A stretch of 64,000 nucleotides of DNA, taken from Psoroptes ovis. Its lineage: Eukaryota; Arthropoda; Arachnida; Sarcoptiformes; Psoroptidae. Below are positions 36,401 to 51,400 of this stretch, piece after piece; within the stretch, counting starts at the first letter, position 1, and every line of letters begins with the position of its first letter. The notes beneath the pieces are model-generated. The model was not told the DNA's origin. It searched no databases and worked only from the letters and a program-made list of their open reading frames with translations. The stretch spans positions 682,001 to 746,000 of the forward strand of contig PQWQ01000006.1 of the NCBI GenBank assembly GCA_002943765.1, written 5' to 3'. The position numbers and the translations under genes were made by a program.

Positions 36401-39400
36401 TAATGATACCCAAATCTCTTTGTTTGTGCTCTGTTATTTGCATATTTTGTTTGTTTGTTTTTATTTACTTTGCTATGCATATGCGGCACATTCAAGTGAA
36501 AACAAGCAATCAGTGTAACCCTTTCTAAATTTCACTCAAATTTAACGCGAATTTCCCATTGAAAATGTGTGTTTAATTTCTCTTTTCGCATATTTACCGT
36601 TTATTTGTGTTTTAAGCTTGTCGAATTTCACTGCAGTTATAGCAATTGCACAATATGATTGTCATAAAATTCCGTATAATTAATTTCACCTGTGTATATT
36701 ACACATATGTATTTTTCCACGATTATAAAATGAGAAAAATTCCCCATTACCATATGTTTCAAATTACGCCTATTTTCCATTTAGAGGTTCGTAGTTGCTG
36801 TGGTTGTTTAGAGTGGTGCATTATCGGTGGGTTTTTTCAATTTGTTTTTTTTTTTTTTGAAATTTTCTATTATCATTTTAGAAAATTTTTGATTGAAATT
36901 TCAATTTCATAATCATAATGATAATCATATGGCCAAATGGATCTATGGTCCAAATTCTATGAAACGAAGATTCAAATTCAATCAAAATATTCCATATGGC
37001 TCTTGTTTTTCATCAGGGTTTTAGCTTGGGATGATCATCATCATTATTATTATTTTTGGATTCAGCTATCTTTGGCTTTGACTAGATAATATGTTTCAAA
37101 TCATCAACAAAAAAAAACCTAAGCAACTCCACCTTGTTTCAATTTGAATGATGATTGAGGCTCAGCGCCTATTTCAATGTTTCATTGTTTATTTGTTCCA
37201 CTGGTCACTCGTTGCTCTCTCTGCTTCAAAAAAAAAAAAGAAACAATGATTAACAACAAATGGTCAAAATTATTTATGACTTGTTTTTGGAACTGAAATT
37301 CTTTGAATGTCCAAATAGACAAACGAATAAATGAATGTTTTGAATCGAATGTACACAACACACGAAATGGCAAATTTATTTATCAAAAAAAGAGCTTAAA
37401 ATTGTTGTTGTTTATCATTTCTTCATTGTTATTCATATTATCGTTGTTTATTGTTGTCCATATTGTCATTATTATCATCAGGACTAGAATTGGAATTATC
37501 TCATGAATTTTATTTGCCATTTTTTTGGTGACCATTGGTCTCATTTTTCTTCTTCATTTTATTCCATTTATTTTTGGGCTGTTGTTTGGCTTACAATTGT
37601 GTCAAAATGTAATTAATAAAGTGTATCATATGTATGGGTGTCTGTGTGTGTTTGAGGCGAAAATCGTGGACCGGTGAAATGGTGAACTATTGTGTTGTTG
37701 TCCATAGTGAACCATACATTCATAGACATTCAGAATAAGAATATTATGCATTTTTCCAATGGTGTTTGTTTGTATGTGATTTGAATTGGAAATGAATTTT
37801 TCCATTCCGTAATACGATTCATTCATTAATTTGTATTCATTTTATTTTATTTGAAATTTACTCTCAGTTTTTACTGATTCGAGCTTTGGAACGATCCAAG
37901 CCAGATGTGCCAATCATTACCACATACATTGACATTGCTACTACCCAATCTTAGAAGCGTTAGAATCGTATTTGAATGAGTAGATTCAATCATATTCGAT
38001 CAAATTTGGCTTGTGGGTGAGGTTGAAAATGCATTTTACATCTTTTTTTTCGCTAAAATACACGCAAGGCTATACATTTCGCACGACCAAATGATAAATA
38101 CACGCACACGAACCCATAAACAAGCGAACCAAACAGTAATAACATCGATATATTTATTTGTATTTCATTTCATTTATTAACTGTTATCTAACAACAATTT
38201 GGATTCATATTTCTCTTCAGATATATATGAATTTACAATTTTTTCATTCAAAAATGCTAAAAGTTGTTGAAATCTCATGAGATTTTATTTTACTGTCAAA
38301 AAGGAAAAAAAATCATTGATTTCACTTAACATTTGAGAAAAAGTAGTAAAAGAGACCTTATTTTCATTTCACTTTCAAGTTCATGATTAGTATCGTCGAT
38401 TTCAAGTCATTTGACATCAACAACAACTGATGATGCCAATGTAATAATGTCAAATGTTATAATATCAAATGATGATGATGATATGAATGATGATTGGTGG
38501 ATGATGTTTCGTATAAATGCATCTGTCGGAAAAAGGTACAAGTCAATTTGATGAAAAGATTTTCGGTCGCCTTCATTCATTTCAATTTGACTTTTGCTCC
38601 TTTTGTTTTTCCCATTTGTTTTACTTAGATATCGAGGAAATATCTGAATTTAAACATCATATTGTTGATTTTTTTGAATGAAATTTCTCGGCGTATTTAA
38701 ATTTGATTGAAGTTTTGATTTTTAAATTTTGAATTTTTTACGAATATTTTTGTTCCATTGAAACGTTTAAACATTTAAAATGAATTTTTCTAAATTTTGC
38801 AATTGCAATACGAACATTTGAAATATTCCAGCTTGATCTACAATCTGCAAGTTACAATCTTCGACAATGCAAAGACCTTTGCCTTTGAATGATGCACCAA
38901 AAATATTCCCGAATGACTTCGCTGAAATTTTTTTTCTTTTGTTTGTATAAAATATGTAAAATCACATGTTTTCTCCTTAGAAACTTGGTTCACCCAACTT
39001 TAATTTGTTTCAATTTCTTGTTCATGGTGCTTTATTTAAAAGGTTCACATAAACAAATGGTTAAATTTTGGAATAATTTTTCTCAAAAATGAAATGTTTG
39101 CTTGCGAAATGTGTTCAGGGGCACAAGGTTTCGGCCTTAACAAACACAAAAGATCAACTTCGATGTGTGTGGTTCGGTTTCTTGATTTTTCGTGGAAGAA
39201 AGTATTGTTCAATTGTACGATTTATATTCATTGAATTTGTATTTGTTTTTTCAATTTTTTCCAATTTCTAATTCAAAGATGTTCGTTTTTTCCAAAGAAA
39301 TCATTTCCAATATTCAGATCTTTCAAAGCATTCGGAACTACTCTTGCTTTTGGTTCTTGAATCTTGCATTATGCATCTCACATTTCGAGCCTTTGGGTGT

Positions 39401-42400
39401 GTTTGTGTACGTGATAATTATTGTTTCGATCATTTTTCTTCCGATCAATCGAAAGATCGATGTTGTTTTACTTCAATGCGAACCAGGGCTTGTTCCTCCT
39501 TGGGCTTTGCACTCACTTAGAGCCCTTCAGGTCATATCTTTAAAGTCAATTTTTTGGAAATCGATTTGGATCGCCACTTGGTTTTCATGGAATTTTCATG
39601 TTTGTAAATTATGGAAATTGTTTCGTTATTGTCACTATTATCAACTAAGAACTGCAAAATAATAATATCATTTGACCAAGAAAACTTTTTATCTTAAATT
39701 TCATTTTCTTATTTCTTGAAGAGATTAAAAAACTTTGCATTGATCATTGATTTTGTTTGATTGAAATGATCAATTTTGGATGCAATTTTTCAGTTCTTAA
39801 AATACTTGAATTTGAAATAAAATACAAAAAGTTTTTCAGTTTTCCTTCACTGAAATTCATAAATTGGACATAACATGAATTTGGCCTGTCCACCAGTGTC
39901 CGATCAAATTTATTATCAAATGCCGAGAATTGCCAAAAGTTCAATTTTTTCGTTTCAATTCTCCTCTTTGATTTTTTTTCTACAAAAATTCCAAGAATGA
40001 AAAGAGATAAAACAATAATTATCTTGTTATGATGTCGATGTTGTGTAATGAATGTTAATCGATTGTAACGATGTTGTTCGAAATGTTATTCATTGTAACG
40101 ATTTCTTTCGATTTTCAATGTTTTTTGTGTTTGGTTGAATTGTGCCATTCATTTCAAATGAATTTTCCAATTTTCATTGGAAACATGCAGCAAAACTGAT
40201 TCGAAAACAGATTTCAAACTGATTCACTGATGATAATGACGATGTCTCGGCTATTATCATCAAGCAAACCAAAGCTATTATTCAATTAATTTGCCATTTG
40301 TTATGGATTTTTTTGATGGTCGACTGGTGCAGAATAAACTCTTCTCTGGTCACTTTTCGGGGCCTGAATTGGCTTGAATAATCGAGCTTGAACCAAGCCG
40401 AAACTGTTTCAATGTTTATATTTCTATTCGTGATTTCCATGAATTTCATTTGCTGATACTGCTGGTGCTTATGAAATGAACCAATGAATTAATAAATAAA
40501 TGGATAAATAAATAAATAAATTGTCATCATTTCATTCAAATTCAAATACAACATGCTGTGAATTTGGTACATGTTTTAGACTGTAGTCGATGCTGCTTGG
40601 TGTATATTATGATTTTAAACATAATGTACGATTGTCCATATGTTACACATACGCAGTAAATAGATCCATAATATAATATAATTGCAAAATGAAATTGATT
40701 GACCATATTTGATGATGATTATATTAAAAAATATTGATGAAAAACATGTAAATAAACAAATATAAATAAATGATTGTTATTTATCTATCTGTTATTACCA
40801 TTGCAATCATTATTATTATTCTGACATGTCTAAGCCTTATTTTTTCGTATTTATTTATTTTATAATTCAGGAATAGCCAAAATAGTCTAATAATTATTAT
40901 TATAAATATAATACACACGATACAATTACATTTCTGTGTGTGTTTTAGTGTTTAAATAAATATTTGTTCTGATATTTGGTCATTAAATACATTAAACACT
41001 GCTAAACATGTTTTTATGGTCAAAGTTCATTAGGGTTTTTTCTCTTATTTTCTGGTCTAAAAAAATCCTTTATTTGACAATTGATAATTTCAATGTTTTT
41101 CGTTCATTTTCGTCAATTTTTTTGCGTTATCCATTTTTGACATTATGTTTGACTACGTGTTTTATATTTGCTGGTTAGTTTTGTTGGTTGTCTAAATGGT
41201 AATTAAATATTTGAAAAATTTCACATATTTCAAAGCCAAAAATAAGAAATTGACCATGAATATCGATCGTCTATTTACTCTTCGAAGAAGAAGCTTCTGT
41301 ATTTTCTATTTGTAGTAAAACAAACAAACAATTAGTGACAATTTTCCTTCACTAAATTTGAAATAGAACAGAAAATCTGTTCAAATAATCATTATTTACA
41401 AATGATTGGTCATCATTTACAAATGGTTGAAATTTGACCGATTCTGGATTTGGCCTACCAAACCAAGCGAAACTTGATTCCCATCTCAATTTTCACATTC
41501 GATTAAAGCCATTTTTTGTTGATTCTTTTTGGAATTTAAATGAAATTTTCTGCATCATTTATTTTTTCTTAATCAAATCATTTACTAATCATTGATTTGT
41601 GATTTTGTAAATTAGGCTTTAAGGCTGCATTCGGGGTATTTAATTGTTACTTTCGAATGATCAACTAAATACTGAATCCATGAATGAATAATCAGCATCT
41701 TGATTATTAATGATTATCGTTTGATTGTTGTTTGATTGTCGAAATATTTGCGATTAACGAATATAACCTGCAGCTCAAAATTTTGACAATTTTCCATTAA
41801 AATTCTATCAATTAATGAATTTTTCATAATATTTTGGTAAATATTGTTGACAATTGTTGTAATTTATTGTCAACTGCAGCAATCATTTTTTATACTACGA
41901 ACATTTTTCGATGTCATCATTTAATGGTGTATGAATGTTTTATGTTCGTTTTTTGGTTCATTTATTTTACTCATAGATATTTCACCCGAAAAACCAACTA
42001 ATAAATATTGATTGAAAATTTATTTCCAATGTGTCCAATATTTTAGTGTTCAAAAGTTTTCTTTTTCGAAATTTTCCGCTGTCTTTTCTGTATTAAAATT
42101 TTCAAATAGTTTCGTTTGTGTTTGTTGAAATAAATTTCAAACACATGTCATTGGGACACGTTTTAGGTTCATTTTGTTTAATTTATTTGCTTTTCGTTTT
42201 TGACGTTTGACAAATTTTCTTGTCCAAATTCGTTTTTCTCGCTCTCAAATTGCGTTAATTGATCAATCAAAATGAAACGAATTCAATCGAAAACAAACAA
42301 ACGAAATTCAAAATCGATTTTAAATTCTTTTATTTATTTCCATATGGATCCAGGCATTGTTTCCGCAACCCTTTTGACCGATTTCAATGAAAATCAGGGA

Positions 42401-45400
42401 ATTGATCGAATGATCATAATTTTCGGGTCGGGAAACTGGTGAAACTTCGTAAAACTTTTTGTTTGATTTCATCACCCAAAACTCGGAAAAAAATGTCGTC
42501 GACCTTCTTCTGTACCATCATCAACTTTTTTTGCTTCTTTTTCTTCATTCAAAGTTTGTCAAAATCTAATTCACATCATCATCCTTATCAGGGAATGTCA
42601 TTTTGTGAAATGATAACCAGCGATGATATCAAAGTCATGTTGGGTCATGACATTCAAAATTTTATCAACTTTTCGTTGATAAGCGCAAAATAAATGAATG
42701 AAAAAAAGTTATACATCATCGGTTATGCAACTTTGAATCTAATAATCAAAAGAAAATGATGATGATCATAATTTATTTATTGTTTTTGGCTGTGTTTGGC
42801 TGTATTTTTGCCGAAATTGACTTAAAAACACTCATCGCCATTGTCTTGTTGTTTGATGTTTTTACAAATTTTGAACAAATCGTTTTTTGTTCCCAAAAAT
42901 GGAGGAAAATCTTTTGTTTTCCATTTATAAGATATGATAACGATGATGATGATGATGTGAATGAATGATGATGAGACAAAAACAATGACAACAAATTTAT
43001 TTCATTGTTTTTGCACAAAAATATCTTATCTCATTGTCAAACAAGAGATAATTTGTGAATTATTCGCATTATTCTTTATTGAATTTCAAGAGATTCATTT
43101 TCGCCTAATGAAATGAAAAATTAATCAATTTTCAATGATCATCATTAGATTTTTTCAAAAATAGAATAAATAAATTTCAATAATCACAAATTGATTAAAT
43201 GTTAATATTTCAATTTAATATTAACCCTAATGTTTAATGATGTTAATGATTAAACATTTGTTAAGATAAAAATAGAAATTTTTTCCAACATCATTTTCAT
43301 AGAATCTTGAGTTTTCTGAAGAATTGTTGTAGAAAATGTAAACAAAATTTTCAAATTTTCAATTGATTCTGAATTGAATCTGTATAAAAATCAATTGACT
43401 TTTTCAAATAAAATGAAATAAATGAAAATTTTTGATAATCATTTGGGATTGCTTCTCATCGTTTGTTTGTATGTTTTTGTATTTCTAATGTTTGCTCATC
43501 TCAATTGGATGATGCCAGATCAACAACAACAACAAAAACAATAATAACGACGACTAATGATCATAATGAAAATGGCTCGTACTTTTGGATAGCTTTTACA
43601 TTTGAAGCCGACCAGAATATTTTTTTCTTTGTTATTGTTTTTGGAAAATCATTAAATTCTTCTACTGAAGAACATCTGGTTTGAAATTAATTGTTTGTTT
43701 TTCGTTTTTCGTTTTTTTTTTTTTTTTGTTGTAAACAATTTTCAACTACAGCCAAGTAGTCGTTGGAATTGAATCCGCAGCCAAAGCTGAATCACAATTG
43801 ATTGAAAAACAAGAGAAAACATGGGGTAAAAAATTTCGGAAAATGATTGATTTTTCTTTGCTCTGATCCAATCGTTTTCAATTGTTTATTCTGATGTTAT
43901 TAGAGTTTTGCGAGTAATTTTGTCCAAATTATTTCAAACAATTAACAATGATTCGATTGTTTAATGAAAATTGAATTCATTCATTCATTTATTGAGTAGA
44001 GAAATATGCAAAAATCATTTTGAAATCATTTGATGCTTTTGTTCGATTCTTCATTGTTTCATTGAGAATTATCATTACATTGAGAATTCTGGTTGAACAA
44101 TGAAAGTTTTACATTCATATAGATCAGTCATTCTCAACCTTTTTTTCGCCGCGGCACACTGAAAAAAGGAAAAGCCTTCATTTCCAAAATCTTGCGGCAC
44201 ACCAAGTAAGGGAATAGTAAAGGAATGAGTTAGATTTCCGAAATTTGGCGGCACACTTTTGGAATCTGGCGGAACACTAAAGTGCCGCGGAACACCGGTT
44301 GAGAATGACTGATATAGATCAATGAATCAACGAATTTCAAAGAAAGATTTTCAAATTAAAATTAAATTCCCCTCGAATAGAAAATGGTCAAAATCAAATA
44401 AAGATGACTCAATGAGTCCTTAATATTCGCTTTGAAACTCATTTCAAAATTAATAAAAACATTTGAGTAATGATGATAATAAAATACATGAGGATAATAA
44501 AATAATGAGAAATTGCAAGAAATTAAATAAAACAATAAATGAAAATCCTTTATTTCAGTTTGTTTATTTGGCTCTCCTTTCAACGAGAGTCTGTTTCAAA
44601 AGGTCCGTTCTCCTTTCGTATTTACATTCATTCATATCCTCCTTTCAAGAGAATGGATGGGATTTGATTTAATTTAATTTGATTTTTTCATTTAATTTAA
44701 TTTCATTTTTCTTATTCGTTGATTCAAAAATTTTTCTTTGGTCACTTTTCATTACTGAATCTGAGTTGGATAGTGGATTACCATAATTTTCAAATAAAAA
44801 AAACGGTAATTTACTATGAATGGATGAACGAACAAACAAACAAACAATTGAATGTACGCGAAATGTTGTACACAAATGTAAATTAAATCTAATTTGTCGG
44901 AAAATTTTCATCCATTCCACCATCATCATTTCTTTTGAATTATTTACTTGTTTGAAATATTGTTAAAATTGTTGAAAACAAAGCAAAACAAAACAAAAAT
45001 TCTTTGAAAAATTCCAAAATCAAATAATGTATCATTCATTTGTTTGCATTATATTAGGTTCATATCGGCTCAATATTTCTGTTCGATGTATCTCGTTTCA
45101 TGATGTATCATTCATTCCATCATTCAATCAATGTTTCGAAACCATTTTGAAATAATTTTCATTTTATTTTGTTTGTCTTCAATCAAATTATTTTACGGTC
45201 GACCGATCCATGATAGTATCAACAATAGTGGTAAATCTTGATGCTTTTCCAAAACAAAAATTTGGAAACTTTGGAATTTCGAATTTCGGTACCATTATCG
45301 AAATTTTAGTGATGGTTCAAATCTTGGATTTATGATTCAATTTCTCTTTGTTTTTGTTCAATTCTGCTGCTGTCGCTGAACATAATAAATGTTTTATCAT

Positions 45401-48400
45401 TATTTTCTCCATTTTTTAGGTTTTGAAAAATTGGTTTTCAGTAAAAAAAATCTAAAAATAATTTCAAAAATTCCCTAGAACAGCAACCATGAATCTCAAT
45501 TGGTTTCCATTTTTTCCATTTACGTGGATTTAAATTTTGTTCTATTTTTTCAAAGATTCCCTCTACTTTGAACATTCTTGATAATTCTTGTGTATTTCTT
45601 TGAAATACGATTGAAATCCTTGATTTCACCGGAGTAATTCATTTAAAACTAAGATATCTAGGATTTGATTTCCCAAAGAAAAACAAACAGAATCAGAATC
45701 CTTCTGTTTTTGAATTCGATACGAGAAAATTGAATTCTTCTGTTTTATTTTTCGTATAAAGAATTTTCATGGAATTTTGAGAATGGAATTCATCTCAAGA
45801 TTCAATGAATCGCAATTTTTTCAAAATGAATGTTTGCTCGCATAATGTTTGTTGAATTTTCAATCATTTTAATTGTTTTTTGTTTTCTCTAAATTTGTTT
45901 GCTAATATAAATAATTACTGTCAGATTCTCGGATTTTGTTTCTTTCTAAAATTTTTGAACTTCATTTTCGCTCATGTATAGTATAGTATTAATGGTTAAT
46001 TCAGTTCTGGCTTCATCATTATCAATATGTTTTGCTTTATTTTGAGTTTATTTATAGCACGAAGAATCAAATCGAAACAAAACAAATTGAGTATAAACAA
46101 TCCAGAAGAGATTTACTGAATCATTTTTCTTTAAAATCTTTCAAAATCTTTAAAATTCTGTGTTTTCGACTCCACAGAGTAAAACCGAAATAAAATGGAT
46201 GCTGCCCAACAACTCATGCAGTTCATGTACCGCAACATATATTAACCGACGACTACGAATAATCGTTGAAAGAAAAATAAATAAAATATTCCCGGTTTAT
46301 TTTCATTGCGAAATATATTGGATTCAAATCATTTTACTCTGTTGTTCAATTAATTATTAATCAAAAACAAATAATGTTGTTTTCAATGATAGAACATTTT
46401 GCTTTTGAATTTATTCTTGAACAACAAACAAACAAATAGCTACAAGAATATCAATAATCTTTATTGCTTCAATGTTCATTTAATATTTATATTTTCCATT
46501 TTACCAAATATCAATGAGTGCACAGAGAAATGTACATGTCAGCATCTTTCATTGGTTGATTCAATTGATTCATTCGTTCATTGATTCATTTATTTATTGA
46601 TTCTGTCATAATTCTGTATGTATTCTCTTGGCTTAATAATATTGAATGAATCATTGAAACATGCATACACGAACCAAACCAACTAATAATGATGCCATAA
46701 TAAAATTAATAATAACAACAGATCAATTTATTTATTTAGGATATCGTAAAGCATCATTAAAAGGTCGATGATACAGGATGTTTTTCATATTTTTGCCTGT
46801 TATTTTTTGGTTAATATTTTCAATATTTCTTGTAATCACAGAGAGAGCATTTTCTACCATTATTATTATCATTATTTTGTTCATTGAACAAATTGAATAA
46901 TTTTTAAAAATTTCAAATTTCAAATTTTTTAAAAAATCAAACATTTCACCTTGCACACCATTTTACCCTAATGCAATTTGTTTCCATAGAAAAAATTGAA
47001 TTGAAACATTTTCCTTCTTTTTATTTGAAATTCTTATCATCATTTTATCATTATCCTCATTCTTATTATTATCAGTATAATTTGAATAATTCCTTTTGTG
47101 CTAAAAGAAATTTTATCAGTAAAAAAGTTTCATTGTGCCGCAAAATTTCGCATAAAATATTAGAAATTAGATCGTCGGTGTTATATTCGAGTGACGATGG
47201 TTTAATGATAATCATTTTTTCAAAAGTCATTATTTTCGCTTGGAATTTGATTTGAATTGAAATTTTTTTTTTTCGAATCTAGCTTAATCGACCATATGAT
47301 TAGCGAATAGGAAGAAATATAGGAGAAATATAGATACTGAGGCATTGAAATCAATTTCATTTCAATGTGATCATTCTAAAATCATTGTTTTGTAATCATT
47401 ACTTTGATTGTATTATTATTCCATTCAACAATTCAACATTTTCAATGAGAAAAAATTGTTCGATCTGTGAAATGGGGTTATCATAAATTCAATTTGTCGA
47501 TACATTTTTTGGTTGATGATTGAATTTTCAACTTTCAATAGATCATTCAATGACGTTGTTCTCGGGTTATTTATTTAAAATTTGATGTTCCGTGACCACC
47601 AGTCACATTTCACTTTTGACAAAAATACAAAAAAAAAGTTGAAACAAATGAAAAAAAATGTCATCAAACTAATCATAATATACGATTTCATTTCTCGATT
47701 GCTTTGTGTGTTTTTGAATTATTTGAGTTTTTAGTTGAGGATCAAGCTGAATTTCAATAAGATAAATTTATTTATTTATTCCCAGTTTGATGACAACCAT
47801 GATAACCTCGAACATCCAAAAAATTGAATAATTCATAATTCTATCGCTGATTGAATATCAAATGAATTTTTTCAGTGAAAAAATGGAAAAAATTCAATAA
47901 TCTTTGATCATTATGATTATTAGGCGACATTTGACATTATTGTGGTTTGTGTGATGTATTTAATAATGGAATGGCGTTGGAATATCAAATTTTTTTCATG
48001 TCTCTCATCCTTCTATTTGACAATAATGAAATGAAAAGAATTGAATCGAATAAAATAGAAAATTCATTTTTCAATTTGAATTTAACCATTCAAAAAATGG
48101 AAAAATTGGAGAATTATCATCATCATATCGATATCGAAAAGTTGATCGATTGACTTTTTTTGAATCGATTGATTTCCATTATTATTATCATCTATTTTAT
48201 TGGCAATCCAATTGAATAGAATGAAAAGCCTCGAAAACATTTTCCATCAAAGAAAATATTTATCTCGATTTTTTTTCATTCTTTTATTCTTTGACTATTT
48301 GGCACAAAAAAAAATAATAATAATAATGGTGATTATAATGGCTTTTAGTTTTCGTTGTTGTTGTTGTTGTCGTATTCGGAATTATAAATTGCATTTTTAT

Positions 48401-51400
48401 TCATTCAACCAATAAATAGACAAAATGATTTTTTTGGCTTTTCTCTTTTACAAAAGCCTAAGATGGGCCTAAATTCCAGCAGGTTTTTTTTCGCTATTCG
48501 CTAAAATTATTTAGTCTAAAATAATTCATAATTCATTTATTGTTTGAAAGGAAAAAAATGATAAATTCTTTTTGAATAATGTGATGTTGGCGGTCCGAAA
48601 AGTTCTTGCCGATTTTCAGCATTCGACATTGGAATGTTTGAATCGATTCATTACACAAGAACTTTTCGGACAGCTCAAAAAATTATGAAACAACTATTAT
48701 ATGAATATTTGACTTAATATTTCTGACTTTTTAAAGAACGAAACACGACAAATAATTGATTGATGAATTATCCATGCAACGATACCCATGATTAAAATTA
48801 ACAGTTAATTAATTATCGTTAACAGCATTATAAATAATAAATAATAATAATGGAGAATATAAATATTTATGAAAAATGGTGGTGACCTGATTGTTTTGAG
48901 ATGTGTGTTTCAAAAGTTTTCGTTGTGCATTGTATACATTTACTTGATTGATTTTTTTTATGAAGGTTCGCAAAATGGTTATAAAACTTTCTATCGCTCG
49001 TCATAAACTTTAATGGTTATTTTTCCATGAATGAAATTTGAATGAAATTCTGTCATTTAAATATTCAAATTCTTCCTTTTTTCATTGTATTTCATTGTTT
49101 ATTAAATTTTGTATCATGTTTGAGATTCTTTTCATCACCATTTTTACGTTTGAAAAAATATTCAAGTGTTTTGTTGTTGTTTAATCAATTCATTTCAATT
49201 GTTCGACGATAATTACATTCCGAAATAAAAGAAATTAAATTTTCTCATTAAAAAAATCTTTGTTGCATTTGTTTCATAGTTTTTAGGAAAATAAGAATAA
49301 TTTAAATCAATTCACTTGAGCACGAAATTCTTGTTGGAAATTCTTCTTCTTTGATTTAGTTTTCTTGAAACAAAATTAATGTTTTTTTTCGTTGCATCTT
49401 TTCTCATTGTTCATTTTTATTCATTTGTAATTCCGTATTTTCATATTCAATTAAATGCTGTTTTGAATCATTCATTCATCATTATCACAGAATTAATAAT
49501 ATGGAAAATTAATGATAATAATAATTCATATCTCATGAAATATTAATTGAATTTTCTCGTTTCTTTTCTTTTCAATTTCTTTTCTCATTATCTAATTTTC
49601 TAGATATTGAACAAAATTTTGGCAGCGGTGAATCAATAGGTGAAAGTGAATTAAATTTTGATAAAATGCTTGATCAATCATTCGATAATGATAAACCATT
49701 CAATGTTACATTACGTCCAATATCGACTGTATCGATTGGTATACATTGGCAAACACCTTATGAAGAACCGAATGGTTATAAAATTAAATATCGTATAAAA
49801 GGTTCAAAACAACAGGAAACAATTATAATTGATTCATCACAATCGTCATCATCATCATCATCATTGCTATCAACTACCAATTATTATGAGCTTAAAAATT
49901 TAGTGAAAGCAACTAATTATCAAATTAAATTAGCTGCAATCTATAATAACAAAACTGGACCATATACTGAATGGTATAATGTTGAAACATTGCAAAAAGA
50001 TTTGGATGAGACACAGGTACCAGATCAACCAAGTTCATTAAGATTAAAGCAGGATCATAGTTCAATCTATTTAACATGGACACCGCCTAAAAATCGTAAT
50101 ATTGTGTTACGTGGTTACACAATCGGTTGGGGTGAAGGTGTACCTGATCGTTGGACATGGCGTGTGCAAGGCGATCAACGATCGTTTATAATTGAAAATG
50201 TAACAACATCGACTGAATATGTTGTTAGTTTGCGTGCATACAATTTACGTGGTGAAGGACAGCCAATATATGAGACTATCAAAATAAATTTTGATCCAGA
50301 TAAAGAAGATCATCTTGTTATGTTACCGCCAATCGGCTTGAAAACAACAGTTATATCATCATCAGCAATCGTTTTAGATTGGACAGATTCATCCCCAACA
50401 CCAATGATGGATATTAATAATAATAATCGATGGTATTTAATCCGTTATACAAACAGTTTACATTCAAATTCACCACGTTATCGTTATGCAAACACCACAA
50501 AACGTACATATTTGATTGAGGATTTAAAACCAAATACACAATATGAATTTTCAGTGAAAGTAATCAAAAATAAACGTAACAGTACATGGAGTATGGCCGT
50601 TGTAAATACAACACATGAAGCCGTACCATCGACTGCACCAAGAGATTTAACAATAGTACCATCATCTAATGATGATCCAAGTATAATAAATTTACATTGG
50701 CAACCACCAAAACAGCCGAATGGACAAATAACTGGATATATTATTTATTATACATTAGATAACACACAAGAATCACGTGATTGGATTGTAAAAGCAATAA
50801 TTGGTGATAAATTGAATGTAATGTTGACTGGTTTACAAGCGAATAGTTTATATTATTTTAAAATACAAGCACGAAATAGTAAAGGATATGGACCATTATC
50901 ATCTGAAGTATCATTTCGTACATTACCGGGTAAATATGACAAATTTATCATAAAATCTTCTTTTTCACAAAATAGTTTCAGTTCATTCACATTTAAAGCA
51001 CAATTTTTTATCTTTTGGATTCCTTTTCTCTCTCCCTCATTCAATTCGAATGATATCGATTTTTTATTTGTTAGGTTCTTATTTTGATCGTTTTACTAAG
51101 AAAACAATGAAATTGAATTTTTTTACTTCAAAGAATCTATTCAATTCCATTCAATTTACTTATATTTCAATTGAATTGATACGTTTTCGTTTTCGATTCT
51201 TTTTTTTGAAATTTCGTTTATTTTTTCGTTTTATTGATATTACACAAAGATATGGGAAACCAAACAAATAAACGACTAAACAATTTATTTATTTTCCTAT
51301 TATTATCATCATCCTTAGTTTTTCATTGCTTTACGATTCAATTAATCAAATGAGATATGATCTTGTGCTTGTTTCAATTTCTTTGGACCAAAATTATTCT

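Larger units (their letters stand above)
33738..49603 (+). other. 15.9-kb first intron of the receptor gene
   Basis: Begins CAT|GTAAGT and ends TTTTCTAG. It is T-rich on the coding strand, with many short spurious frames and no Ig- or FN3-like translation. It holds a hAT-type MITE (44125-44311), a mariner-like inverted repeat (48590-48675), a 29-bp tandem duplication (35912-35969), a poly(A) run near 36034-36056 and a few GC-richer pockets (39470-39540, 40320-40400) that could be regulatory. By length it is by far the largest intron in the window. Confidence 0.7.

Noticed and set aside
38391..38535. Exon-like open segment (GATTAG acceptor, AAAAAG|GTACAAG donor) in the receptor intron
   Set aside because: Open after exon 1, but its length would leave a phase incompatible with the exon at 49604. 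The phase-neutral alternative acceptor hits an immediate stop, and the translation is Asp/Asn/Ser low complexity without Ig features.
39192..39662. 156-codon frame in the receptor intron with a GC-richer pocket
   Set aside because: Looks like a gene remnant, but the translation matches nothing, includes long hydrophobic noise and its start is within intron-like sequence. No inverted repeats or transposase motifs support a transposon.
33738..49603. A CRISPR array, bacterial operon or viral block in the large gene-poor stretch
   Set aside because: No regularly spaced repeats, no prokaryote-like dense frames and no polymerase or capsid-like translation. It behaves as an intron with small transposon remnants.
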